Positions 1-5,642 of a stretch of 6,280 nucleotides of DNA are shown piece by piece. Under the pieces are notes generated by a model. That model saw only the letters and a program-made list of their open reading frames with translations. It did not search any database and was not told the DNA's origin. The position numbers were made by a program, and so were the translations under genes. Position 1 is the stretch's first letter, and each line of letters starts with the position of its first letter. This stretch comes from Acidilobaceae archaeon (GTDB lineage Archaea > Thermoproteota > Thermoprotei_A > Sulfolobales > Acidilobaceae), in assembly GCA_027013765.1 (NCBI GenBank), contig JALWGG010000283.1, positions 1 through 6,280 of the forward strand. The letters run 5' to 3'.

Positions 1-1
1 G

Positions 2-655
2 AGCATAGCGGCACGCGTGGTGGGCTCAAGGATACCGGTAGAGGGGCACATGCTCCTAGTCGGAGTGGACGTCAACCACGAGGCCACCGATAGATACGCC
101 GAGTGGCTGAGGAAGGTGATGACGGAGATGGGCGCGGGCAGCGTGTATATAGCGAGGACCTCAAGGGAGGCTGAGGAGATGAAACTCTATGAGATAAGGA
201 GGAACCTATTCCCAGCCCAGCTAGCCAAGGCGCTGGAAACCAGGAGGGGGACATCTAGGATAATCGCTTATATGGTGGATGTATCATTACGCGCAACCGA
301 GGTTCAGGTTGGTGTCAGGCGTGTGAGAGGGCTGGAGGAGAGGGTCGGCCTCGAAATGTTCCTAGGAGGACACATCGGCGACGGGAACCTACACCCGGCG
401 GTAGCCTATACAGCCGACCAGGAGGGGATAGGTGAAAGGGTAGAGGAGTGGCACATGGAGGTTATGAGGATCGCGTTAAAGCTGGGGGGGACAGTGAGCA
501 GCGAGCATGGTATAGGGCTGCTAAAGAAGAAGGGCCTTGAGATGGAGATGGAGCTCCTGGGCTCGCTGAAGGCAATAGAGCTGATGAGGGGTATAAAGAG
601 GATCTTCGACCCAAAGGGCATATTGAACCCCGGGAAGGTGGTCGACCCTGAATAA
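2..655 (+). CDS. FAD-linked oxidase, GlcD / D-lactate dehydrogenase type, C-terminal part (5' end outside window)
   Basis: The reading frame is open from the left edge, so the 217 residues seen are the C-terminal portion of a protein normally about 450-470 residues long. The N-terminal PCMH-type FAD-binding domain lies outside. The visible part matches the FAD-oxidase C-terminal fold: HIGDGNLHP (DNA about 371-397) corresponds to the H-x-G-D-G-N-x-H signature, then SSEHGIG (about 497-517), and the tail FDPKGILNPGKV is the usual end of the family. Members oxidise 2-hydroxy acids such as glycolate or D-lactate and pass electrons to an Fe-S partner; the substrate cannot be told from this fragment. 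The internal GTG at 17 is not a likely start because it falls inside the conserved domain. The end overlaps the next gene by 8 bases, and that gene encodes an Fe-S protein, which fits a GlcD/GlcF-like pair. Family assignment is firm; substrate is open. Confidence 0.93.
   Translation, partial: SIAARVVGSRIPVEGHMLLVGVDVNHEATDRYAEWLRKVMTEMGAGSVYIARTSREAEEMKLYEIRRNLFPAQLAKALETRRGTSRIIAYMVDVSLRATEVQVGVRRVRGLEERVGLEMFLGGHIGDGNLHPAVAYTADQEGIGERVEEWHMEVMRIALKLGGTVSSEHGIGLLKKKGLEMEMELLGSLKAIELMRGIKRIFDPKGILNPGKVVDPE
636..640 (+). promoter_or_regulatory. Candidate ribosome binding site for the Fe-S protein (AGGTG)
   Basis: AGGTG matches the core of the crenarchaeal SD (complement of 16S ...ATCACCT). 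Seven bases separate it from CTG 648. That is close to the six-base spacing of the clear SD before the DUF58 gene in this window. It lies inside the last codons of the FAD oxidase gene, which fits translational coupling. It is the main support for reading CTG 648 as a start. Confidence 0.45.
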
Positions 656-941
656 CGCGAGAGAGTATATAATAGAGGAGGCATCCAAGTGTATATACTG
701 CGGCTTCTGCGAGCCCGTCTGCCCGACACTACAAGGGATCCACAGGGGCTATGGGCCCCGTGGCAGGGTTAACCTAGCCCTGATGCTAGCACGAGACGGC
801 TACTCCTCCAAACTGGTAGAGGAGAGCCTCTACACCTGCCTACTATGCGGCGCCTGCATGGAGGTATGCCCGGCTAGGATAGATATTGTGGGCGTCGTCC
901 GGGCCTCCAGGACGGTTATGAGTGTAAAGCAAAACCTCTAG
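648..941 (+). CDS. Short two-cluster 4Fe-4S protein, GlcF/HdrC N-terminal-domain type, probable CTG start
   Basis: This frame is open from 627 (after a TGA at 624-626) to TAG 939-941. It encodes two classic CxxCxxCxxxCP motifs: C15-IYCGFCEPVC25-P and C64-LLCGACMEVC74-P, numbered from CTG 648. Between them is GPRGRV, like the SPRGR stretch of GlcF proteins. It should bind two [4Fe-4S] clusters and carry electrons from the preceding FAD oxidase to an acceptor. No ATG, GTG or TTG precedes the first motif. CTG 648 has an SD-like AGGTG seven bases upstream and gives an N-terminus (NNAREYIIEEASKC) that fits the helix usually found before this motif. It overlaps the oxidase gene by 8 bases. At 97 residues it lacks the two CCG (cysteine-rich) domains of full GlcF, which is about 400 residues. 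It could be a natural stand-alone domain, a degraded GlcF, or part of an oxidase-Fe-S fusion broken by a frameshift or sequencing error. The protein domain is certain; the start is not. Confidence 0.82.
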   Translation: MNNAREYIIEEASKCIYCGFCEPVCPTLQGIHRGYGPRGRVNLALMLARDGYSSKLVEESLYTCLLCGACMEVCPARIDIVGVVRASRTVMSVKQNL

Positions 942-949
942 AGTACAGG

Positions 950-1513
950 GTGCCTGTTACATTGCAACACCCCCAAGCCTCACCGGGCTACCGGCACTTT
1001 ATCCCCCAAGACACGGAATGGGTGTATACCGGGGGGTTAACAGGGTCCCAGTCAAACTGGAGCACAACCACAACTACTACAACAACGGGATTCCATGCAT
1101 CGACAGGACACGGAGCTGGAGAGATCCAGCTAGTAATCGCTACTCTCATTATAATGATAGTAGCCATACTATTATCATCACTGCTGATGGCAAGAGAAGC
1201 CCCCACCAGGGGACTTGCATCCGTGATGAAGCACATCTACTATAGATTCACTGCCAAGCCAAGGTATAGATATGAAGGGCTCAAGCTAGAGCTAAGAGCG
1301 ATCATGGATGAATTAGCCAAGATGGTGGAAGGCAGGGGGGCCGCTATAAAGCCTGGAAACACGCCCATGGAAATCGCCAGAATAGCTATGGAGACTGGTA
1401 TAAATGGGGCGGGGATAGTAGCGTCGATATACTATGAGGGCGTCTACTCTCCCAGGGAACCAACACCCGAGATGGTTGAGGAGGCTAGGAGGGCCCTGAG
1501 GGGTGAAGGGTAG
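950..1513 (+). CDS. Single-span membrane protein with C-terminal DUF4129-like domain
   Basis: The 187-residue protein has an outer N-tail (1-58), one strong membrane span (about 59-81, IQLVIATLIIMIVAILL...), a basic juxtamembrane stretch (APTRG...KHIYYRFTAKPRYRY) and a C-terminal domain (about 105-185). That domain resembles DUF4129, with the GNTPMEIAR element and the later YYEGVYSPREPTPEMVEEARRAL. The positive-inside rule puts the DUF4129 domain in the cytoplasm and the N-tail outside. The tail carries a sequon N36-W-S38 followed by eight threonines (39-46). There is no separate signal peptide. DUF4129 proteins are commonly encoded beside MoxR and DUF58 genes; this one is much smaller than the usual multi-span or transglutaminase-fused forms. 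GTG 950 is the first usual start codon in the frame, 8 bases after the Fe-S gene, but no clear SD precedes it, and GTG 1022 remains possible. The gene's end overlaps the DUF4350 gene by 11 bases. The N-terminal 25 residues are the least certain part. Confidence 0.82.
   Translation: MPVTLQHPQASPGYRHFIPQDTEWVYTGGLTGSQSNWSTTTTTTTTGFHASTGHGAGEIQLVIATLIIMIVAILLSSLLMAREAPTRGLASVMKHIYYRFTAKPRYRYEGLKLELRAIMDELAKMVEGRGAAIKPGNTPMEIARIAMETGINGAGIVASIYYEGVYSPREPTPEMVEEARRALRGEG
1064..1087 (+). repeat. ACN-codon tract encoding eight consecutive threonines
   Basis: Eight consecutive ACN codons (ACA, ACC, ACA, ACT, ACT, ACA, ACA, ACG) form a low-complexity A/C-rich tract. It lies in the predicted outer tail of the DUF4129 protein, directly after an N-W-S sequon. 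The mixed codons argue for selection at the protein level rather than a simple slipped repeat. It probably acts as an extended, possibly glycosylated linker. Confidence 0.7.
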
Positions 1514-2573
1514 ACTACTAGCAGCTGCAGCAATCACGCTAGTACTCCTCATAACCGCATTATCAGCCGGGGATAAGAAGATAGGCTTCACAAACTCAAT
1601 CTACTCTACATCCCCTAAGAACCCCTCGCCATACGGGACCAGTAAGCTATATGCTGAAGCCTCTAAAAGGTGGAAGACGGTAATCATCGACGATGTTGGC
1701 AGGCTTGAAGCATATAATGATAGGATCGTCTATATAGTGATAGGCCCTGACAAACCCTTCACCTCGAAGGAGATAAGCGTCATTAAGAAGCTAGCCAGCG
1801 AGGGAAGGCTGAACATACTCATAGCTGACGAAACAACCATATCAAGCACCCTAGTATCAAGCATGACTGGAGCAAGGATCGCGCCTAGCATACTAACGGA
1901 CCCTGGGAAGAGGCTTGGATACACGTTCATAATAGATATAGAGTGTATGGATGCAGGGAGGGGGCTGGCATCGAGGACCTCCTATATAGACTCGATCCCA
2001 ATCAATGCAACACCCATATGCATGGCTAGAGGCACATACAAGGCTGGAGAGATAGAGGTTGAGAATCCAGCCATAGGCATCTACTATAGGGGTGGAGGCT
2101 ATGAAGCAATAGTCATAGCAGACTCTAGTATGTGCGCAAACTTCATGACAACAGAATCACCATGGAATAGGGGAGGGAACATGCACATCTGCATGAGCAT
2201 CATAGAGAAGCTAGCAGGGAACACCTCAACAATAATAGCATTCGACGCTGGACACTATGAAGGCTCAGACATAACACTCAGGCTAGGACCCATCGCGTTA
2301 GGCATACTAGCATTACCACATACAGCCTTGAAGGGTTTAACAGGGCCCGGGCCTTGGATGCTATACGCGGTCACACTTGCACTAGCCGGGATCCTCGTGA
2401 ATGCACTCTTCAATGCATACAGGCCATCAACCCCAGCATACCCGGAGAGCTGGATGGTGTACAAGTTCCTTAAACACTCTAGGGATCCAATAACCATCCT
2501 GGCATACAGGTTAGGGCTAAGGGGATACGCGGCTAGGAGGCTTCTTGGGGAGCTGAGGCGCCGTGGCAGGTGA
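1503..2573 (+). CDS. DUF4350-domain membrane-anchored protein
   Basis: The 356-residue protein starts at GTG 1503, inside the end of the preceding gene, with AGGAGGG nine bases upstream. Residues 5-22 form a signal-anchor span. The outer domain (about 25-260) shows DUF4350 features. These are N40-PSPYGTSKLY50, the IGPDKPFTSKEISVIKKLASEGRLNI segment (about 80-105, written here in part: PFTSKEISVIKKLASEG), and DSSMCANF (207-214) followed by an asparagine-containing loop. This domain has a GATase1/flavodoxin-like alpha/beta plan in related proteins, without an obvious catalytic triad here. Four cysteines lie in the outer domain (148, 173, 211, 230) and there are two sequons (N168-A-T, N240-T-S). 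A hydrophobic patch at 261-272 and a strong span at about 285-304 lead to a basic cytoplasmic tail ending LRRRGR. DUF4350 genes commonly sit with MoxR and DUF58 genes, as here. It may act as the outer sensor or ligand-binding part of the MoxR assembly; that role is inferred. The end overlaps moxR by 11 bases. Confidence 0.87.
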   Translation: MKGRLLAAAAITLVLLITALSAGDKKIGFTNSIYSTSPKNPSPYGTSKLYAEASKRWKTVIIDDVGRLEAYNDRIVYIVIGPDKPFTSKEISVIKKLASEGRLNILIADETTISSTLVSSMTGARIAPSILTDPGKRLGYTFIIDIECMDAGRGLASRTSYIDSIPINATPICMARGTYKAGEIEVENPAIGIYYRGGGYEAIVIADSSMCANFMTTESPWNRGGNMHICMSIIEKLAGNTSTIIAFDAGHYEGSDITLRLGPIALGILALPHTALKGLTGPGPWMLYAVTLALAGILVNALFNAYRPSTPAYPESWMVYKFLKHSRDPITILAYRLGLRGYAARRLLGELRRRGR

Positions 2574-3486
2574 AGTATTCCATAGGGTAATAGAGGAGGT
2601 GGGCAAGGTAATAGTGGGGAAGGAGAGGGAGATCAAGCTCATAATAGCAACAATCCTAGCCGGGGGCCATGTACTACTAGAAGGCGTTCCTGGGGTGGCT
2701 AAAACCACCATGGCTAAGGCGCTCGCGCTCGCATCAGGACTATCATTCAAGAGGATCCAGTTCACCCCCGACCTGCTTCCGGGAGACGTGTTGGGAACAT
2801 ATGTGTACAACCAGGCTAGCGGGGACTTCGAATTCAAGCCCGGCCCCATATTCGCAAATATTGTATTGGCCGACGAGATCAATAGGGCTAGCCCCAGGAC
2901 CCAAAGCGCGTTCCTAGAGGCCATGCAGGAGGGGCAGGTCACGGTATGGGGCAGAACGTTCAGGCTAGAGAGGCCATTTATAGTAATAGCTACAATGAAC
3001 CCCATAGAGCAGGAGGGAACCTACCCCCTCCCAGAGGCGCAGCTCGACAGGTTCATGGCTAGAGTAGTGATCGGATACCCCACTAGGGATGAGATGCTTG
3101 AGATAATGGATAGGTATAAGAGCATCCAGGAGATGGGCCTGGAGCCCGTTGCATCCCAGAGGGACTTTATTGAGGGTATCGAAGCCGTCTGGAGCATACA
3201 TGTAGACAGTAATATAAAGGAGTATATTGTAGACTTGGTGGAGGCAACTAGAAGGCACCCAATGGTCCTCCTAGGAGCATCGCCACGAGGCGCACTAGCA
3301 ATACTCCAACTATCCAGAGCACTGGCAATGATCGAGGGGGTAGACTATGTAAGCCCAGACCACGTCAAAGAAGCGGCTATAGCAGCACTCCCCCATAGGA
3401 TCATACTAACCACCGACGCCAGGATCCAGGGTGTCAGGGGCGACATGGTGGTTAGGGAGGTCCTCGACAGGACACCCCCACCCTAG
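2563..3486 (+). CDS. moxR: MoxR-family AAA+ ATPase
   Basis: The 307-residue cytoplasmic protein has the full MoxR motif set. Walker A is G41-VPGVAKT48. Walker B is V101-LADE105 followed by INR. RASPRTQSAFLEAMQE (108-123) matches the family insert, and sensor 1 is ATMNP (143-147). The Y154-PLPEAQLDRF164 segment includes the arginine-finger region, and sensor 2 is G238-ASPRG243 in the lid domain. The length is normal for the family and all ATPase residues are intact, so it should be active, probably as a hexamer. MoxR proteins act as chaperone-like remodellers, often on VWA-domain partners; the DUF58 protein encoded next is the obvious candidate client. The GTG start lies inside the end of the DUF4350 gene, with GGGGAG about ten bases upstream. 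The stop TAG overlaps the SD of the DUF58 gene. Family call is very firm; the client is inferred from context. Confidence 0.97.
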   Translation: MAGEVFHRVIEEVGKVIVGKEREIKLIIATILAGGHVLLEGVPGVAKTTMAKALALASGLSFKRIQFTPDLLPGDVLGTYVYNQASGDFEFKPGPIFANIVLADEINRASPRTQSAFLEAMQEGQVTVWGRTFRLERPFIVIATMNPIEQEGTYPLPEAQLDRFMARVVIGYPTRDEMLEIMDRYKSIQEMGLEPVASQRDFIEGIEAVWSIHVDSNIKEYIVDLVEATRRHPMVLLGASPRGALAILQLSRALAMIEGVDYVSPDHVKEAAIAALPHRIILTTDARIQGVRGDMVVREVLDRTPPP

Positions 3487-3492
3487 GTGATC
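3485..3492 (+). promoter_or_regulatory. Strong Shine-Dalgarno (AGGTGATC) for the DUF58 gene
   Basis: AGGTGATC is an eight-base match to the complement of the expected crenarchaeal 16S 3' end (GATCACCT). Its GGTG core sits six bases before ATG 3496. It overlaps the moxR stop codon (TAG 3484-3486). The GTG at 3487 lies inside this site, which argues against GTG 3487 and for ATG 3496 as the DUF58 start. Confidence 0.75.
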
Positions 3493-3495
3493 TAT

Positions 3496-4749
3496 ATGAG
3501 GGCACTCACCAGGAAGGGCCTACTCCTAGCATTCATATCGATAGCAGCCATGGCAAGCGGGATGGCGGCAGGCAACGGGCTACTATACTTCTCAGGACTA
3601 TCAGGCCTGCTACTAGTCCTACACGCCTACTCGGAGGCCTCAAGGTGGAGCAGGGCCCTGGAAGCCCTGGAAATCGAGAGGGTGAACCCTGTTGTCAGGG
3701 TTAATGAAGGCGCGGAGGCAAGGATCGGTGTTATTATAAGGAACAAATCAAGATACAGGCTTCCCAGGCTCACGTTGAAAGAGCATGCACCACCCAGGGC
3801 TGGTGTAGGAGATGGGTACATCAATGGAGTCGGGCCCGGCATGGAGGCTCTAACATGGATCAGGGCGAGGCCAGCCCCCGGATCTACTAGGTGGAGCAGA
3901 GTTGAAGTGGTGGCCAGCGATCCGCTATCGATTGCGGTTGCATACACATTCAGGGATGTAGAGGCAAGGATCCACTCATACCCGAACCCATGGGAGTCTG
4001 GGGTGAATGCGAGGTTAGCACCCATAGGCTATGGAAAGCCCCTACGTGCACCTTCAAGGCTTGGCATGGAGTTCCTGGAGCTCAGGGAGTATAGGGAGGG
4101 TGACGACCCAAGACTCATCCATTGGCCCTCAACAGCTAGGCTTGGAACCCTTATAGTTAGGGAGAACCGTGCAGAGTCTAGGGTAAATATAACAGTCATC
4201 CTGGACCACGGCAGGGAGATGTTTATAGGCACGCCAGGAAAGGCCCCGGTAGACCATGCCCTGAGGCTTGTAGCAGGCCTAGCCAGTATAGTATCCAGGC
4301 TGGGTGGAGCACTGTACCTGTACCCCTTCAACGGGTTAAAGTGCATGGAGCCCAGGACCCTCCACTCGGGGCGTGCATATACGCTATCCCTAGAGATACT
4401 ATCCAGGATCGAGCAGGGAGCATTTAGGGACGTGGAGGGACTCATAGAGTGCATATCAAGAGCGTCTAGGCAGCACCCACATAGTATCCTGGTAGTCTTG
4501 ACGGGGCCCGGCATGGATTGGGGCAAGCTGGCTCTAGGCATAGTAGACAACGCCCGCGGAGCACCTGTAAGGTTCCTTGGAGTGGCAATGCCCACGGGAC
4601 AAACAGGTATAGAGGAACTTATACGTGTCCATGAAGCGGAGAGGCTGGAGGGGATTCTACACAATAGGCCCAGGGGGCTGTGGATAGGCTATGGGTCGGC
4701 CGAGGACCTTGCCAGAGTCCTGGCGGGGGCTGTTATGCCATGGATCTAG
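3496..4749 (+). CDS. DUF58-domain membrane protein (VWA-like), MoxR partner
   Basis: The 417-residue protein starts at ATG 3496, chosen because AGGTGATC (3485-3492) is well spaced from it; an in-frame GTG at 3487 would add three residues. Two N-terminal spans (about 9-24 and 28-43) anchor a cytoplasmic body. A beta-rich region (about 50-150) precedes the DUF58 signature Y199-REGDDPRLIHWPSTARLG (199-217) followed by LIVREN. After this comes a VWA-like fold: NITVILDHGREM, then a second strand SILVVLTGPGMDWG near DNA 4480-4525. In typical VWA domains the first loop is a DxSxS metal site; here it reads D237-H-G-R-E241, so metal binding may be lost or altered. DUF58 proteins are constant neighbours of MoxR, and MoxR-VWA pairs act together in several studied systems. 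The end overlaps the next gene by 10 bases. Family call is firm; molecular role unknown. Confidence 0.94.
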   Translation: MRALTRKGLLLAFISIAAMASGMAAGNGLLYFSGLSGLLLVLHAYSEASRWSRALEALEIERVNPVVRVNEGAEARIGVIIRNKSRYRLPRLTLKEHAPPRAGVGDGYINGVGPGMEALTWIRARPAPGSTRWSRVEVVASDPLSIAVAYTFRDVEARIHSYPNPWESGVNARLAPIGYGKPLRAPSRLGMEFLELREYREGDDPRLIHWPSTARLGTLIVRENRAESRVNITVILDHGREMFIGTPGKAPVDHALRLVAGLASIVSRLGGALYLYPFNGLKCMEPRTLHSGRAYTLSLEILSRIEQGAFRDVEGLIECISRASRQHPHSILVVLTGPGMDWGKLALGIVDNARGAPVRFLGVAMPTGQTGIEELIRVHEAERLEGILHNRPRGLWIGYGSAEDLARVLAGAVMPWI

Positions 4750-5471
4750 GTGTAGTTGTATGCATGCTAGGCGCGTCCACAGGCGCCCTAGCCTACATTA
4801 TGTATGGGCAGGCCTATGCATCTATTCCGGGCATAGCCATGGCTACACTATGCATCACACCCCTGGCATGGAGTAGCTCTACCAGGATCCTGGTCGTGGG
4901 CCTCTCCAGTATACTATTGAGCTTGTATGGCTTCACCCACTACACGCCTACAGCCACAGCTTCAATCATAGCCATGGCGCTGGCTGGCGTAGAAAGGGCT
5001 CCACGGGCGAGGACCTTACTCATAATACTAGCACCGCTTGCCGCATGGGGATACACGCTCCTAATCGGTGCCAGGATAGGGGATCAGCGCTACCTGGCCC
5101 CTATCTGGGTCTGGATCTCCCTCCTGCTGGCTTCATCAGTGTACATAGCCTCTGCACCTGGAGGGTTTGGAGGGCTTAGGGTATCCACCGTGATATCAAG
5201 CATTTCCGGGAGGGTGGCCCGCTCCATAGCAAGGTCCTCGATACTAATCCCCATCATGCTGGTAACGCTATCCCTGCTAGCCGCCGGTAACATCATCGGG
5301 GTACTAGCATTAATAACGGGCTATAGGGTAATGACTAGATGGTTGGGCCGGGAGGCCGCTGCTGGTGTAGGAATCATACTAGCGGCTCTCGCTGGCGTGG
5401 ATGGTAGCTTATATGATGGGTTCCACAGGCTGGAATCAATGCTTAGGAGCATGGGTGGCGTGGTTGGGTAG
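4740..5471 (+). CDS. Polytopic membrane protein of unknown function (about 8 spans)
   Basis: I do not recognise this family. The 243-residue protein is strongly hydrophobic with likely spans near residues 4-22, 26-44, 50-67, 71-84, 92-110, 119-137, 167-195 (perhaps a hairpin) and 206-220. A basic loop (about 157-165, GRVARSIAR) lies between the sixth and seventh spans, and the tail (221-243) is amphipathic. Cysteines occur at 8 and 38; no catalytic motif is visible. ATG 4740 is chosen because it opens directly into the first span and overlaps the DUF58 gene by 10 bases, the pattern seen at neighbouring junctions. The frame remains open upstream to GTG 4680, but that extension lies wholly inside DUF58 coding sequence and is glycine/proline-rich, so it is unlikely. 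Its place at the end of the MoxR cluster suggests a membrane component of the same assembly. A multi-span protein often follows DUF58 genes in archaeal clusters, but that is a weak guide to function. Confidence 0.8.
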   Translation: MDLGVVVCMLGASTGALAYIMYGQAYASIPGIAMATLCITPLAWSSSTRILVVGLSSILLSLYGFTHYTPTATASIIAMALAGVERAPRARTLLIILAPLAAWGYTLLIGARIGDQRYLAPIWVWISLLLASSVYIASAPGGFGGLRVSTVISSISGRVARSIARSSILIPIMLVTLSLLAAGNIIGVLALITGYRVMTRWLGREAAAGVGIILAALAGVDGSLYDGFHRLESMLRSMGGVVG

Positions 5472-5634
5472 GGTTAGAAGGCTATCAGGCACGGTACTAT
5501 TGGCATCGGGCCTTGCATTCCTCTCAGCCAGCGTATACCTCGCGGTTGTCGACGAGGTCCTCGCCAGCATACTAGCCCTAGGAATAGGGCTGGTCCTATC
5601 CAGCATGGGTGTCGACCTTGTCAGGGAGGACTAG
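5455..5634 (+). CDS. Small two-span membrane protein, unknown function
   Basis: This 59-residue protein has a basic start (GRVRRL) and two spans, about 12-31 (SGTVLLASGLAFLSASVYLA) and 34-52, ending in DLVRED. The positive-inside rule places both ends in the cytoplasm as a membrane hairpin. The start is not certain. GTG 5455 has AGGAG five bases upstream and overlaps the previous gene by 17 bases. TTG 5464, with GGTGG five bases upstream, would give 56 residues. The frame is also open up to ATG 5401, but that would create a 71-base overlap and add a less plausible N-terminus. It is the last gene of the cluster and its stop TAG shares CTAG with the stop of the opposing ABC permease gene. I do not recognise a family. 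It could be a small subunit stabilising the larger membrane protein encoded before it. Confidence 0.68.
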   Translation: MAWLGRVRRLSGTVLLASGLAFLSASVYLAVVDEVLASILALGIGLVLSSMGVDLVRED

Positions 5635-5642
5635 GCCTCCCT
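5623..5642. terminator. Palindrome spanning both convergent stop codons, possible bidirectional 3'-end hairpin
   Basis: The arms AGGGAGG (5623-5629) and CCTCCCT (5636-5642) are perfect seven-base complements around a six-base loop ACTAGG. The loop contains the CTAG in which the + stop (5632-5634) and the - stop (5631-5633) overlap, and the palindrome centre is exactly the CTAG centre. Both transcripts could therefore fold the same hairpin over their own stop codon. No T-rich tract follows on either strand, so a standard intrinsic terminator is not shown. A role in 3'-end formation or mRNA stability is inferred. Confidence 0.4.

Noticed and set aside
905..949. Promoter for the MoxR cluster just before GTG 950
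   Set aside because: No convincing TATA or BRE element is visible; the stretch codes for the end of the Fe-S protein and is not notably A/T-rich.
988..1236. Reverse-strand open frame with a polyvaline run
   Set aside because: The valine run is only the complement of the threonine tract in the DUF4129 gene, and the frame lies wholly opposite a supported gene with no family signal.
1018..1245. Forward frame starting ATG 1018 as an alternative N-terminus for the DUF4129 protein
   Set aside because: It lacks a hydrophobic span or signal peptide, while the other frame holds the strong span and runs into the DUF4129 domain. No frameshift is needed.
2344..2353. GGCCCGGGCC palindrome
   Set aside because: It encodes part of a Gly-Pro stretch in the DUF4350 protein, and a ten-base GC palindrome within coding sequence has no loop or context to support a function.
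2517..3005. Reverse-strand frame (162 codons) opposite moxR
   Set aside because: It mirrors the highly conserved AAA+ coding sequence and shows no protein family features.
4029..4664. Long reverse-strand frame (211 codons) opposite the DUF58 gene
   Set aside because: It lies inside a strongly supported gene, its translation has no recognisable domain, and long antisense frames are common at this base composition.
4680..4739. Upstream extension of the polytopic membrane protein to GTG 4680
   Set aside because: The added 20 residues are Gly/Pro-rich, lie inside the DUF58 coding sequence, and precede an ATG (4740) that opens directly into the first span.
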